Source of the DNA: Wolbachia endosymbiont (group A) of Bibio marci
GTDB taxonomy: Bacteria; Pseudomonadota; Alphaproteobacteria; Rickettsiales; Anaplasmataceae
Direction: 5' to 3'
Assembly (NCBI RefSeq): GCF_947251645.1
Contig: NZ_OX366364.1
Coordinates: 434,001 to 498,000, forward strand
Length of the DNA stretch: 64,000 nucleotides
Below the pieces are notes generated by a model. That model ran no database searches. It saw only the letters and a program-made list of their open reading frames with translations, and was not told where the DNA came from. The position numbers and the translations under genes are program-made. This document shows positions 19,073 to 29,499 of the stretch, in pieces. Position 1 is the first letter of the stretch. Each line of letters starts with the position of its first letter.

Positions 19073-20232
19073 AGAAAAAGTAGAGAGAAAGTTAAGACGA
19101 TTTTGAAGTAAAATAAAACGTTTTTTCAAAGAGGTGTAATATGACAAATAGAAGAGAATATACAACAGAGTTTAAATTGGAAGCTATAAAACTAGTAAAA
19201 GAACCATCAGCAAAAATAGCAAGGGATCTGGGTATAAGTGGCGATTTGTTAAGCAAGAAAATATAATGAAAAAATGTCTGGAGTAGCCAGGCAAAGGAAA
19301 ATTGGCTCCTTATGACAAAGAAAGGTTTGATTTGAAGAAAGAACTAGCAAGAGTAACGAGAGAGAGACATTTTAAAAAAAGCCCTGGCCAACCAAAAAGA
19401 GTAAAATATTCTTTTATAAAAGAACATAGAAACTGCTATAAAATACAGGAATTATGCAGGTTTTTAGATGTATCTGCTTGTGGTTATTATAAATGGGTTG
19501 CTAAGGAAAAAAACAATAAAGAATTAGCAAGAGAAGAGCTTCTAGGAGATATTCAAAAAAGCATCACAACACAGCCCTAAAATCCATAAAAGCTTTAGGC
19601 AAAAATTATAACATCAAAACAGTGCAAAATGTTATGCAGGAAAATGGCATTATAGCCAAACTTAGACGAAGATTTAAAACTAAAAAACAACCAAATAATA
19701 TGGTTGTTGCTCCTAATATATTAGATCAAAATTTTATCACTGAGCAACCAAATAAAGTATGGGATTGCTTATATAAAAACCAAGGAAGGTTGTTGGCAGC
19801 AATAATTCTCACGCATGGTAGTTAATGAGTCATACAATGGCTAAACAACTAGTTGTAGATGCTTTGTTGATGGCTGTTAATAAGCGCAAACCCGCTAAAG
19901 ATCTACTGTTACATAGCGATCAAGGGTCACAATATACTTCAAAAAATTATCAATATCTATTGGATACAAAAAGTGTCATATCTAGCATGAGTCACAAAGG
20001 TTGTTGTTACGATAATGCCGTTGCGGAGGGCTTTTTTAGTTCACTTAAGAGGGAGTTACTTATTGATACTTCGCAACACTCTGCACAACAAACCAGAACT
20101 GCCATATTTGAGTATATAGAAATTTTTTATAATAAACAACGACGTCATTCTACTATTAACTATTGCATTCCTGAACTTTTTGATTCATCATTTTCATGAC
20201 AAAATTCTCTTAACTTTCTCTCTACTTTTTCT
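19073..20232 (+). mobile_element. IS3-family element, decayed
   Basis: The 1,160-bp element is bounded by near-perfect inverted repeats: AGAAAAAGTAGAGAGAAAGT at 19073 and its complement ending at 20232. It contains orfA and orfB remnants of an IS3-type transposase. I do not see a matching target duplication. It lies about 85 bp after the IS5-family element, in a cluster of three elements. Confidence 0.75.
19141..20199 (+). pseudogene. IS3-family transposase OrfA/OrfB, broken
   Basis: OrfA begins at 19141 (MTNRREYTTEFKLEAIKLVK) and stops after 41 residues inside its helix-turn-helix. OrfB is split over 19302-19580, 19622-19825 and 19825-20199. Its last piece keeps the integrase-core end, with LLLHSDQGSQYTS (second Asp) and CYDNAVAEGFFSSLKREL (Glu). 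At least three stops or frame changes separate the pieces, so the element is inactive. Confidence 0.8.
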
Positions 20233-20438
20233 GGGTAGGGCCACAGTCACGCGCTGACCATTTGTTGTACTTAACAAAAGCAAATGTTCGTATAGTTGTG
20301 GGCTTGACCATAAAATGATTCTTAAGAAAGCAAATGCAATTTTTTGCAGGTTTCACGCGTGATAAAAATTAACAGTTTTATTTTTAGCCAAATCAATTGA
20401 ATCAAGCTACAAAATCTGCTAAAGTTAACTTTATGAAA

Positions 20439-20516
20439 GCACCCTTAGCTCAGTTGGATTAGAGCATTTGACTACGGATCAAAAGGTCGGGCGTTCAAGT
20501 CGCTCAGGGTGCACCA
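20439..20516 (+). tRNA. tRNA-Arg (anticodon ACG)
   Basis: The acceptor arms GCACCCT (20439-20445) and AGGGTGC (20506-20512) pair fully. The D-arm carries AGCTCAGTTGGATTAGAGC. The anticodon stem TTTGA/TCAAA holds the 7-base loop CTACGGA with anticodon ACG at 20474-20476. The T-arm contains GTTCAAGTC, and the discriminator A is followed by an encoded CCA at 20514-20516. ACG is expected to be modified to ICG and to read CGU/CGC/CGA. Confidence 0.93.
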
Positions 20517-20598
20517 CATTTTATAGGAAACAGAAGTCACACTTGAAATTAATATATGCAATACCTATGTTTAAAGGTTAAACACTAAACTATTATAT

Positions 20599-21717
20599 AT
20601 GAGCAAAAAAGACTACTATGATCTGTTGGAAGTAGGCAGAAATGCCAGTATTGATGAGATAAAAAAAGCGTATAAAAAATTAGCGTTAAAATATCATCCT
20701 GATAGAAATCCTGGCAATCAAGAAGCAGAGGAAAAATTTAAAGAAGTAACAGCTGCATATGAAGTTCTATCTGACTCTGAGAAAAGGGCAGGCTATGATC
20801 GTTATGGCCACGAAGGTGCTTCTGGTGGATTTCAAGGCTTCAGCTCTGCAGGAGATTTTAGCGACATATTCAATGACTTCTTTGGTAGAGGATTCGGTGG
20901 TGGTGCAAGTAGATCGAGAGCAAAAAGAAGTAGAACAGGAGTATCTGGAGCAGACCTACGTTATGATCTTGAAATTACCTTGGAAGATGCATTTAAAGGA
21001 ATACAAGCGCCTATACATTATGTGACAAATGTAAAATGTGATACATGCCAAGGCACAGGTGGCGAAGGAGCAATTAAACCAGTTCAGTGCCACACATGCC
21101 AGGGAAGCGGTAGGATTAGAACTCAACAAGGCTTTTTTACCATCGAAAGAACATGTACTACATGCTATGGGGAAGGAGAAATAATACGAAATAAATGTAA
21201 GAAATGTGGTGGAAGTGGACGTAGAAGAGATGAAGTAAATATATCCGTTTCAATTCCAAAAGGCATAGAAGAAGGAGCTAAGGTAAGGGTAAGTGGTAAA
21301 GGAGAAGCTGGAGCAAGAGGTGGAAAAAGTGGAGATTTATACGTATACGTGAAAATAGTTCCCCATAAAATCTTTACTCGAAATAAAGCAGATTTACACT
21401 GTAAAGTGCCTATAAGGATGACACTAGCAGTGCTTGGTGGTGAAATCGATGTACAATCAATTGATGGAGCTAAAATAAAAGTAAAAGTTCCAGAGAGCAC
21501 TCAAACTGGTACCAAGTTACGTTGTAAGGAGAAGGGTATGCAATATATGAACTCACATGTTCGTGGTGATTTGTATGTACAGGTAATAGTTGAGACTTTA
21601 AATCCAAAGAATTTAACTAAAAAGCAAATTGAGCTATTAAAAGCGCTTGAAGAAGAGGAAAATGCAAGTGTACAACAGCAATCTGAAGGGTTTTTTAGTA
21701 AAGTAAAAAAAAAATAA
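20599..21717 (+). CDS. dnaJ: Chaperone protein DnaJ (Hsp40)
   Basis: DnaJ delivers substrates to DnaK and stimulates its ATPase. The 372-residue protein is a complete type I Hsp40. It has a J-domain with HPD at residues 33-35 (KYHPDRN), a Gly/Phe-rich linker around 75-105 and four zinc-binding CxxCxGxG-type repeats ([32 protein letters not shown]). C-terminal substrate domains follow. It stands alone between the tRNA gene and RNase J. Confidence 0.96.
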   Translation: MSKKDYYDLLEVGRNASIDEIKKAYKKLALKYHPDRNPGNQEAEEKFKEVTAAYEVLSDSEKRAGYDRYGHEGASGGFQGFSSAGDFSDIFNDFFGRGFGGGASRSRAKRSRTGVSGADLRYDLEITLEDAFKGIQAPIHYVTNVKCDTCQGTGGEGAIKPVQCHTCQGSGRIRTQQGFFTIERTCTTCYGEGEIIRNKCKKCGGSGRRRDEVNISVSIPKGIEEGAKVRVSGKGEAGARGGKSGDLYVYVKIVPHKIFTRNKADLHCKVPIRMTLAVLGGEIDVQSIDGAKIKVKVPESTQTGTKLRCKEKGMQYMNSHVRGDLYVQVIVETLNPKNLTKKQIELLKALEEEENASVQQQSEGFFSKVKKK

Positions 21718-21925
21718 GAAATCTGCTAAATGACATGAAGGGGTAACTGTTTACGGGTTTTCATTTAATCCTGCAATTCTTTGATCTTATTAATGGAAAA
21801 CTTAACAATAGTGTTATTATTAGCCAACAGAGACTTCTCAGTTCCTTAAAACTATGTAAAAGCAATAAATTTCTTTATTTAAGGTCGAAGTTTTGCTATT
21901 CTCAGGTTTTAATAATTTAAATTTA

Positions 21926-23560
21926 ATGAATATAAACAAAAATGAGTTTTTATTTCTTCCTCTTGGAGGAGTAGGAAGAATCGGGATGAATGTTAGCCTA
22001 TATCATTACCAAGGCAAGTGGATTATGATCGACCTTGGTATCGGTTTTGCAGATGAAACTATGCCAGGTGTTGAGCTGCTCATTGCTGATGTGGATTTTA
22101 TTGCTCAAAGAAAAAAAGATTTACTTGGAATAATAATTACACATGCACATGAGGACCACTGCGGTGCAGTGCCCCACTTGTGGGAAGAATTGCAGTGCCC
22201 CATATATACAACAAAGTTTACGGTTAATTTTCTCAAGGAGAAACTAAAGGAGTTTCGATTGGAAGGTGTGGTACCTGTGAAAGAGGTAGACATAAATGGC
22301 AGCATAAATTTGGGTCCTTTTACCGTTGAGTTTATAAATGTAACTCATTCAATTCCTGAGGCAAATTCAATATTAATTAGCACTGAAATGGGTAGTGCAC
22401 TTCATACTGGAGACTGGAAATTCGATCCAAAACCTGTTGTTGGATTAACTTCCAATATGGAGCGTTTAAAAGAAATTGGCGATAAAGGTAATCTGCTTGC
22501 AGCAATTTGCGATTCAACCAATATATTAAGCAAGCATCACCCTGAGTCAGAAGGTGAAATTTATAATAATATTTATAACATAATAAAGCGGTCTAAAAAA
22601 TTAGTTGCTGTTTCGCTATTTGCTTCAAATGTGGCACGAATTGAAACGATAAGCCAAGCTGCAAAAGTACTAAATAGAAAAGTAGTTTTACTTGGTAGAT
22701 CTTTATGGAGAATAGTGAAAGTTGCGCAAGATAGTGGTTATTTAACTGATTCTCCTGAGTTTCTAGAAGCAAAGGAAGCAGTAAATTTTCCAAGGGAAAA
22801 ACTGGTGCTACTTTGCACAGGTTGTCAAGGTGAGCCACTGGCAGCTACCGCAAGACTTGCTGCTAAGAGTCATCAAGCATTTAAAATGCAGCAAGGTGAT
22901 ACCATGATTTTTTCGTCAAAAATCATTCCTGGAAATGAAACTCGTGCGCACAACATGCTCAATGCCTTTATTGAGATGGGGGTAGAAGTTGTTACTGAAA
23001 AAACAGAGCATGTTCATGCTTCTGGGCATCCAACAAGAGAAGAGCTAAAGGAAATGTATTCTTTAATAAAACCGAAGATGTCTATTCCAGTTCACGGCGA
23101 ATATATTCACACGCATGCACATGTAAAATTTGCTAAAGAGTGCGGTGTGGCAAAAGCAATAATGATTGCACCAGGTGATATTGTTAATTTGGAGAACGGA
23201 GAAAAAGTTGATTCAATCGATGTTGACTACTTTGGTATTGATGGTATGTTGCTACGTCATCCGGAGTGCAGTGTTATAAAAATGCGTAAGAAAATGAGAG
23301 ATGCTGGAGCTATTGTAGTGACAGCAGTTGTAAACAAGAAAAATAAATTGCTTGCTAAACCAAAAGTATTTGCACCTGGTGTTTTCGAAGCGCCAGAAGA
23401 TGCAGCTATTATGCAAAGGATCATAAAGAAGGTTGAGTCAGCGTTTAGTTTACAGCCGACAAAAAAAATAAGAAATAAGATTGAAAGTTCAATATTTAGT
23501 ATCTTAAAGGAATATTTACTAAAAAGACCTATAATTGAAGTCCAGATAGAACAGGTATAG
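21926..23560 (+). CDS. rnj: Ribonuclease J
   Basis: RNase J is a beta-CASP metallo-beta-lactamase nuclease with 5'-3' exonuclease and endonuclease activity on RNA. I choose the ATG at 21926 (MNINKNEFLFLPLGGVGRIG); the open frame begins at a TTG at 21893 that adds 11 unlikely residues. The zinc motif THAHEDHCGA, the HTGDWKFDP motif and the CASP-type HASGHPTREEL segment are all visible. Length is 544 residues. The stop is TAG, so this genome does use TAG as a normal terminator. Confidence 0.92.
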   Translation: MNINKNEFLFLPLGGVGRIGMNVSLYHYQGKWIMIDLGIGFADETMPGVELLIADVDFIAQRKKDLLGIIITHAHEDHCGAVPHLWEELQCPIYTTKFTVNFLKEKLKEFRLEGVVPVKEVDINGSINLGPFTVEFINVTHSIPEANSILISTEMGSALHTGDWKFDPKPVVGLTSNMERLKEIGDKGNLLAAICDSTNILSKHHPESEGEIYNNIYNIIKRSKKLVAVSLFASNVARIETISQAAKVLNRKVVLLGRSLWRIVKVAQDSGYLTDSPEFLEAKEAVNFPREKLVLLCTGCQGEPLAATARLAAKSHQAFKMQQGDTMIFSSKIIPGNETRAHNMLNAFIEMGVEVVTEKTEHVHASGHPTREELKEMYSLIKPKMSIPVHGEYIHTHAHVKFAKECGVAKAIMIAPGDIVNLENGEKVDSIDVDYFGIDGMLLRHPECSVIKMRKKMRDAGAIVVTAVVNKKNKLLAKPKVFAPGVFEAPEDAAIMQRIIKKVESAFSLQPTKKIRNKIESSIFSILKEYLLKRPIIEVQIEQV

Positions 23561-23725
23561 AAATATACCTCTTTTATTAACCATTATTTGAGTAAGAAGT
23601 TAACAATGTATTCTTTGATGTTATTTCAGCATGCAATGCTGGAATCCATAAAAAAAATCAGTGTCAAGCACACAACTGTATGAACGTTGTGATTTTAGAG
23701 CAATCCCTGCCGGTAGGGGTGTCAT

Positions 23726-24960
23726 CCATAAGTGTTGAAAGTAACACAAAAAAGACATAAAGAACTATTATTGCAAGAAAATGGAGGCAATAATGGATCA
23801 AATAGAAAGAGTACTAAATTTAATAAAAGATGAGGATTTAGAAAGGCTAGGAAAATTAAGTGAAGTAGATAAATGTAATACTAAATTGTTGGGCAAGATT
23901 ATATTTAAAGGTCTAATGAAATTAATATTAATGGGGCAAAAAACAAGCCTAAGAGCGCTAGAAATGGTAATAAACAGGTGTATAATGGATAAGAATAGCG
24001 ATAAAAGTACAGTAACATACAGTGGTTTGTCAAAAAGGTTAAAAGTTATAAATCCAGAATATTTTAAGGGAGTATATATTGATTTGATGAGCAAGATTAA
24101 AAAGCTATTACCCCAAAAAACATCAAATAACTTACATAAATTTGATTCGACGATCATAAATTTATCGGGATATCTCATAAAAGATGGGCTAAAAATAGGC
24201 GGTAAAAGTAACGACAGTCAAGTTAAAGTGAGTGTAGGATTAAAGGATCAATTGCCGACAAGTATAAGATTTTGTAAAGGACAAGAAGAAAGTAGTGAAG
24301 ATATAGCATTAGTGAGAGCAATTAATGAAGCTAAAGTTGAAAAAGAGGATATTTTATTATTTGATAGAGGAATCAGAAAAGTTGGAACTTTTGCCGAATT
24401 TGATGAAAAGGAGTACAAATTTATCACAAGAGTTAAAGTAGGAAGAAAACATGATGTTATAAGCAGGAACAAAGTTATAAGAGAACAAAAATCGGATGGA
24501 TCAGAGATTTTAGAAGATATAATAGTTAATCTTTATCGTGCACGAGGTAAAGTGGCAGAAAAGCATGATCTACGGCTAATAAAAATCAGAAATAAAATTG
24601 GAGATGAAATATGGTTTTTGACAAACTTGTTTGAAATGCCAGCTTATGAAGTAACAGAGCTATATAGGCGCAGATGGGATATAGAAGTGTTCTTTAAATT
24701 TATAAAGCAAAATCTTGGATATAAGCACTTTTTAAGCCATACTATGAATGGCATGAAGGTGTATATTTACATGATCGGCTTTGTTATTTCTTGTTTATAA
24801 AATCAAAAATAATCTACATGGGTTCAAAATAGCATTACTGCAATTCACATTGGATCTAAATGACTCTTTTATACGTTCGATTGTTTTACTGTCGGGAGGT
24901 AATTTACATGCCGTTGATCATCTCATATCACGTTATTTTTGATACTTTCAACACTTATGG
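23726..24960 (+). mobile_element. IS4-family element with 8-bp target duplication
   Basis: Inverted ends CCATAAGTGTTGAAAGTA (23726) and its complement TACTTTCAACACTTATGG (ending 24960) bound a 1,235-bp element. GGTGTCAT is present on both sides (23718-23725 and 24961-24968), an 8-bp target duplication, so the insertion is well defined. The target is again the short palindromic repeat family. The single transposase gene is frameshifted near its end. Confidence 0.85.
23793..24942 (+). pseudogene. IS4-family DDE transposase, frameshifted at the C-terminus
   Basis: I start at ATG 23793 because GGAGG lies 8 bp upstream. DDE motifs are visible: FDSTIINLSGYL, LLFDRGIRKVG and the Y-x2-R-W-x3-E motif YRRRWDIEVFFKFIKQ. 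The frame stops at 24800 after IGFVISCL. The next frame continues with coherent C-terminal sequence (KNNLHGFKIALLQFTLDLND, then VDHLISRYF) to a TGA at 24940-24942. One indel near 24795 therefore removes about 50 residues. The catalytic core is intact, so activity cannot be excluded. Confidence 0.75.
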
Positions 24961-25075
24961 GGTGTCATCCCAGTGCTCCGACACACAGCTGTACGAACAT
25001 TTGTTCGCAGAGGCAGTGTGTTAGCCGATTTTACCTCAAACACAAAGGTGTCATTCCAGTGCTTGACACTGGGAT
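24961..25075. repeat. Dispersed ~110-bp repeat with two palindromic ends
   Basis: The block begins GGTGTCATCCCAGTG and ends CAGTGCTTGACACTGGGAT, with a centre containing CTGTACGAACATTTGTTCG and TTTTACCTCAAACACAAAG. The same order of motifs occurs at 29333-29448, and fragments lie near 17776, 20283 and 23670. It separates the IS4 element from the third IS903-type copy. Confidence 0.65.
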
Positions 25076-26161
25076 GGCTTTGTTGCATAGCACCTTAAGC
25101 AGTGATGGTTTACGACAAATTTATGTAATGATTTCAAATTTAGCCATACCAATATCAGTGAATTTGTTGAGCAAATAGCACTTAATTAGTAATTCTTTTT
25201 CACGATTTACTTCAGATTTATTCCTAAAGCTAAATCCAAATACTTGCTTCAACCTTGAGAAAAATCCTTCTATGTAAGATCTCTTTCCATAAATTGCTTC
25301 CTTTTTCCACTCTTTTACACCATCTTGTCCATATAATTTTATTAACCTAATAGCAGCATTTCTGTCAGACATATAATCTATTTTTGAATGTTCTGCTGCA
25401 TCCTTTTTTGGTAGAACTTTTGTCTTTATATCGTATTTCTTACACAATTTATAAAGTTTGTGCCTATCGTATGCCCTATCTGCATATAATGCTTTTATTT
25501 TGTGCTGAAAATTAACTTCTTCAAGCAAATCGCAAGCTCCATAGTGGTCAGAGTAGACGCCATTACTGTATCTTGCAGCTATAGCTTTTTTACTATTCAC
25601 ACTTAACATAACATGTAACTTTCTTACTTGCTCGTAGCTTCGGTACTTTCTATCTGCACTGTTTTCCTTACTGTGGCCAGGAGTGTTACTGTAAATGCTG
25701 ATATTTGTGCTATCTATGATAATTTCAATATTTTCCATGTTGCTTTTATCAACCCTGCAATCATTTATCTTAATATTAAGTTTTTAAACCTTCTTGATGC
25801 TTGTGAATAGCTGATAACTGCCAAATTTTTTCCTATTTGTTGCAGATATCCTTTTATAAACCCCACCGTTTGTCTTAAACCAATTCTAAAAAGATTGACA
25901 ATTATATGTACCAAAATTACGACTTTATCACTGTAAATATAGTTGCCGCCCTGCATTTTTGGACTATTTTCATACCAATTTTCGATAGCTTCATCGATGT
26001 AACGAAAAATATTTCCCCTTTTTTCAAGGAATTTGTTATATTCGTTTTGGTTACTGACTTTCATTTTCTGTGGCATATTTTTTCTTCAACAGTTAAATGG
26101 TTATTTATAATGAATTTTGTCAGTAGCCACCAGATTTTTTCGGTTGCTATGCAACAAAGCC
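25076..26161 (-). mobile_element. IS903-type insertion sequence, copy 3, degraded
   Basis: The ends GGCTTTGTTGCATAGC (25076) and GCTATGCAACAAAGCC (26161) match the other copies. The 1,086-bp length is a few bases short of the intact 1,089. Flanking 9-mers CACTGGGAT and CACTGGAAT match at 8 of 9 positions, so the target duplication survives. The transposase is frameshifted and more diverged than copies 1 and 2, so it is an older insertion. Confidence 0.8.
25121..26076 (-). pseudogene. IS5-family transposase, single frameshift
   Basis: The N-terminal part (26076-25765) matches the intact transposases through SQASRRFK. The C-terminal part (from 25738) resumes at MENIEIIIDSTNISIY. Comparison with the intact copy shows a one-base loss in a T-run near 25781-25786 (AAGTTTTTAAACC here, AAGTTTCTTAAACC in the other copies). 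Amino-acid differences from copies 1 and 2 are scattered throughout. Confidence 0.8.
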
Positions 26162-26402
26162 CACTGGAATCCAGCAAAATTGATTGTAAACAAGCACACT
26201 ATACAACATTGTCGATGAAATTGCCAGAAAACTGGATTCCAGTGTCAAGCACTGGGATGACATCAGAGGTTAATGTCACCTACTGTAACACGAGAAGTTC
26301 GAACAGTTGTGTATCAGCTACTTTCATGACGTCGTTTGTTGTGCAGTTTACCTTCAAAAGTAAACGTTTGCTGGGATGATAGAGAGCAAAGCAGGAAGTC
26401 TA

Positions 26403-27665
26403 ATGAAGTTATTCGTTCAGCTGGTGTTATTTATTTCGTTATTTATTCCTTATTTTACAAAAGCTGCTTTATATGTTGATATAAAAAAAAGCAGTGTTGG
26501 TAACATTGGTCTTGTTATATCTAAATGTACATGTAAAACAGCGCTGGAAAGCGAATTAAGCGAAAATATTGCAAAGGTAATAGGAACAAATTTATCTAAT
26601 TGTGGCTTATTTAATGTAAAACGTGACGTAGAAACTGAATCTAAATCTTGGAAAAGCGATACTGTAGTCACAGTAAGTTTAAGCGAAGTATCTGGTAGTG
26701 CATTAGAGCTATCATTTCGTTTGTTTGACACTTTTACAAGAAGAGAATTACTTACTCAGTCAGTTGTTTTTCCAGCAAAAGACTGGAGAAAAATTGGTCA
26801 CCTTGTTTCGGGTGTGATACATGATAGATTGATTGGTGAGAAAGGGCACTTCAACACAAAAATCACGTATATCGCTGAAGAAAAAGATAGCAATTACAAA
26901 TCTGTGCGTAAAATTGCTGTGATGAATCAAGATGGAAGTAATATAAAATACTTAACAAATGGCGATAGATTTGTGTCAACACCGAGATTCTCACCAAATG
27001 GAGAGGGTATTGTTTATATCTCATATGCAAATGGTAAAAGTTATATAATATTAAAAAATTTAAAAGATAACACTGAATCAATGATCAGCACATTTGAAGG
27101 AGTTGTTTCTGCACCAAGATTTTCTCCTGATGGTAAATCTCTTTTAATTTCCCACTCATTGGGTGGTAAAACGAATATATTATCTTTAGATTTAAGTAGT
27201 AAACGAACAAAAAAAATTACTAAAGGCTCAGCTATAAGCACTTCTCCCTCTTTTTCTCCAGATCAAAAGTATATGGTTTTTAGTTCTGATATAAGTGGAA
27301 GTCAGCAACTGTACGTTATCGATTTTACTAACAAAAGTAAAAAACCTAAAAGAATTAGTTTTGGAAGTGGAAGATATGCTACGCCTGTTTGGTCGCCAAA
27401 AGGAGATCTGATAGCTTTTACAAAGATTCAGTCGGAAAAATTTTACATAGGAGTTATGAAGCCAGATGGCAAAGAAGAACGTCTGCTTTCAGAGGGGCAT
27501 AAAATTGAATCTCCGGCATGGCTACCAAATGGCAGAGAAATCATTTTTACAAGAACAGAATCACCAAGCAACTCTAAACTATATTTAGTAGACTTAGTAA
27601 AGAAAAATCAAAAAATCGTTTCCACTCCTACAAATGCTTCTTTACCGGATTGGTCTTATTATTGA
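26403..27665 (+). CDS. tolB: Tol-Pal system protein TolB
   Basis: TolB is the periplasmic beta-propeller that links Pal to the Tol inner-membrane complex during envelope constriction. I start it at ATG 26403, nine codons into the open frame, because GGAAG precedes it and it begins a signal peptide (MKLFVQLVLFISLFIPYFTK). The 420-residue protein has an N-terminal domain followed by repeated propeller motifs such as STPRFSPNGEGIVYIS, SAPRFSPDGKSLLIS, TSPSFSPDQKYMVFS and ATPVWSPKGDLIAFT. The other tol genes are not adjacent. Its end is 1 bp from the end of the convergent ankyrin gene. Confidence 0.92.
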   Translation: MKLFVQLVLFISLFIPYFTKAALYVDIKKSSVGNIGLVISKCTCKTALESELSENIAKVIGTNLSNCGLFNVKRDVETESKSWKSDTVVTVSLSEVSGSALELSFRLFDTFTRRELLTQSVVFPAKDWRKIGHLVSGVIHDRLIGEKGHFNTKITYIAEEKDSNYKSVRKIAVMNQDGSNIKYLTNGDRFVSTPRFSPNGEGIVYISYANGKSYIILKNLKDNTESMISTFEGVVSAPRFSPDGKSLLISHSLGGKTNILSLDLSSKRTKKITKGSAISTSPSFSPDQKYMVFSSDISGSQQLYVIDFTNKSKKPKRISFGSGRYATPVWSPKGDLIAFTKIQSEKFYIGVMKPDGKEERLLSEGHKIESPAWLPNGREIIFTRTESPSNSKLYLVDLVKKNQKIVSTPTNASLPDWSYY

Positions 27666-27666
27666 A

Positions 27667-29199
27667 CTACTGAGCTGCACACTGCTGATTAACTGTATTA
27701 CCATGGCATTGATTTATCGCCACATCAACAAGATATCCCGCTACGCCACCTACTATAGCACCAGCGATTCCTGACAACACAACAGTTGCAATTACTCCAA
27801 TAGCAACAATTTTAGGTATAATTCCCATTGCAGCTAGTGTGGCTCCTATAGCACCAAACAATAATGCTGAGCTTATAATTATCCAGCTCCTCCCTGAAGA
27901 TTGTTTTTGTGGAGAATTATGTTTTGTATTACCTGCTATATGTGGCTGAGCACTTTGCACTCCTGATCTTAAAGTTGGTTGGAAATGATTATTAGTGTGT
28001 TGTGGAGAAATTCCTAAAGATTGTTTTTGTGGAGAATTATGTTTTGTATTACCTATTATAGGTGGCTGAACACCTTGTTTTGGATGTGAATTGTTATTAA
28101 TTACATTTTCTTTGTGTTCAGTGAATAGTTTTTCAAGCTTACTTTTCCCTTTGGATCGGGCCAACCTTAATGTAACGGAGAATGCTAGAGTGCTCTGTAC
28201 AGTTTCAGGGTCAGCGCCTGGCTTTAATAGTAATTCTGCAATTTTAATATCATGATCGGTTTCTGCACAATTGCTTTCAACAATGGATTCTAACATCTTA
28301 TTTTTGAAAAAATTACATGTATATGGTAAGAATGTTTCTATTGTACTCTGACTATATTCTGTAATATGAGCGGTAATTATCAGGCCTGTTGAATTATCAA
28401 CTTTAGCACCATGTGCAAAAAGCGCTTTAGCAATATCATTTTTGCCTGTTTTTAAAGCATATTCTAAAGCCTCACAAAGTGGTGCGAAATCGCCTTTTTT
28501 GTATACGTTAGGGTCTGCCCCATGCCTTAAAAGCACATTTACAACATCAAGGTTGCCTAGTATGCACGCATCACGCAAAGGGGTACCACACTGCCCCTTA
28601 ATATTAACATCTATTATGCTAATTATCGAGCATGGATCGGCAATGCTGTTATGAACTGGTGTTGAGTTATTAGCCCTGTATTTTAATAAAACTTCTTCAA
28701 GAAGCTCTATCCAACCGGATTCAGGATCATTGCAAGCGTTTTTTACAATGTAGTGCAATATTGAATTTTCAGTATATATATCAGCAATTTGGGTTTGTAC
28801 ATTGATGTTCTGAACTTTTTTTAACAAAGTTTTTGTTTGGGCTAGATCTTGTGTTTCAAGAGCATAAAATAAATCTTTTTCCTCTTTACTCAAATGCGAA
28901 CCGTAGCAATTTTTGCGAAATTCTTTACAACGGTTTTCTGAGAATTTATCAGCCCAGTCATAATTAGGTTGGTTGCTGATGAATTCTTCGCTGATCTCGC
29001 TTGTTAATATTCCATGTGCTACTGATATTTCTTGAAACTTTTCTGTTGCTGTCTTTTGCTCTTCTTGGCTTTTATCTGACCATTTATCGGGATGCTATTC
29101 CAATGCAAGTTTGCGATATGCCTTGTTAATCTCTTCTATACTTGCGCCTTCTGATAATCCTAGAACTTTAAATGCCTCTTTACATGTTTTTGGAATCAT
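27667..29199 (-). pseudogene. J-domain/ankyrin-repeat membrane protein interrupted by an amber codon
   Basis: A full gene runs from ATG 29199 (with AAGGGG 6 bp upstream) to 27667, 511 codons, with one in-frame TAG at 29095-29097 (codon 35). Residues 1-75 are a J-domain: CKEAFKVLGLSEGASIEEIN, then YRKLALE, the stop, then HPDKWSDKSQEEQK. The stop replaces the residue just before the HPD tripeptide, normally Tyr. Behind it come about five ankyrin repeats (for example GTPLRDACILGNLDVVNVLL). Two copies of a linker containing GNTKHNSPQKQS follow, and then two hydrophobic segments near the C-terminus. J-domains recruit Hsp70 and ankyrins bind proteins, so a host-directed effector is plausible. Without readthrough, only a 34-residue peptide is made unless an internal start is used. 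Confidence 0.75.
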
Positions 29200-29315
29200 A
29201 CTCACCCCTTAACCAAATTAATTGAACCTAATGTATTATCAGTTTAGCAAGTCCACTCAAGAAAGTAAAGTAAAACTAGAGACAGATTTCTTACTTTACC
29301 AAGAAGGATATCATG

Positions 29316-29448
29316 CAAGCCCTATGATGTCATAGAAGTAGCTGACACATAACTGTACGAACATTTGTTTGCAAAGGCAGTATGTTAAGTGTTATAGCCG
29401 GTTTTGCCTCAAACACAAAGCCATTCCAGTGTCAGCTACTTAGATGAC
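29316..29448. repeat. Second copy of the dispersed ~110-bp repeat
   Basis: It has the same motif order as 24961-25075: GATGTCAT, CTGTACGAACATTTGTTTG, GGCAGTATGTTAAG, GCCTCAAACACAAAG and CATTCCAGTGTCAGC. It fills most of the interval between the ankyrin gene and trpS. No gene is seen in 29200-29499. Confidence 0.6.
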
Positions 29449-29499
29449 AAAAAAAGTGAACAAAATTTCCTGATTTATTTATACCTACACTTTGGAACC

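Noticed and set aside
24989..25008. CGAACATTTGTTCG, which matches a Gram-positive-type SOS box GAAC-N4-GTTC
   Set aside because: It lies in a dispersed repeat, the second copy is mutated, and it does not precede a repair gene.
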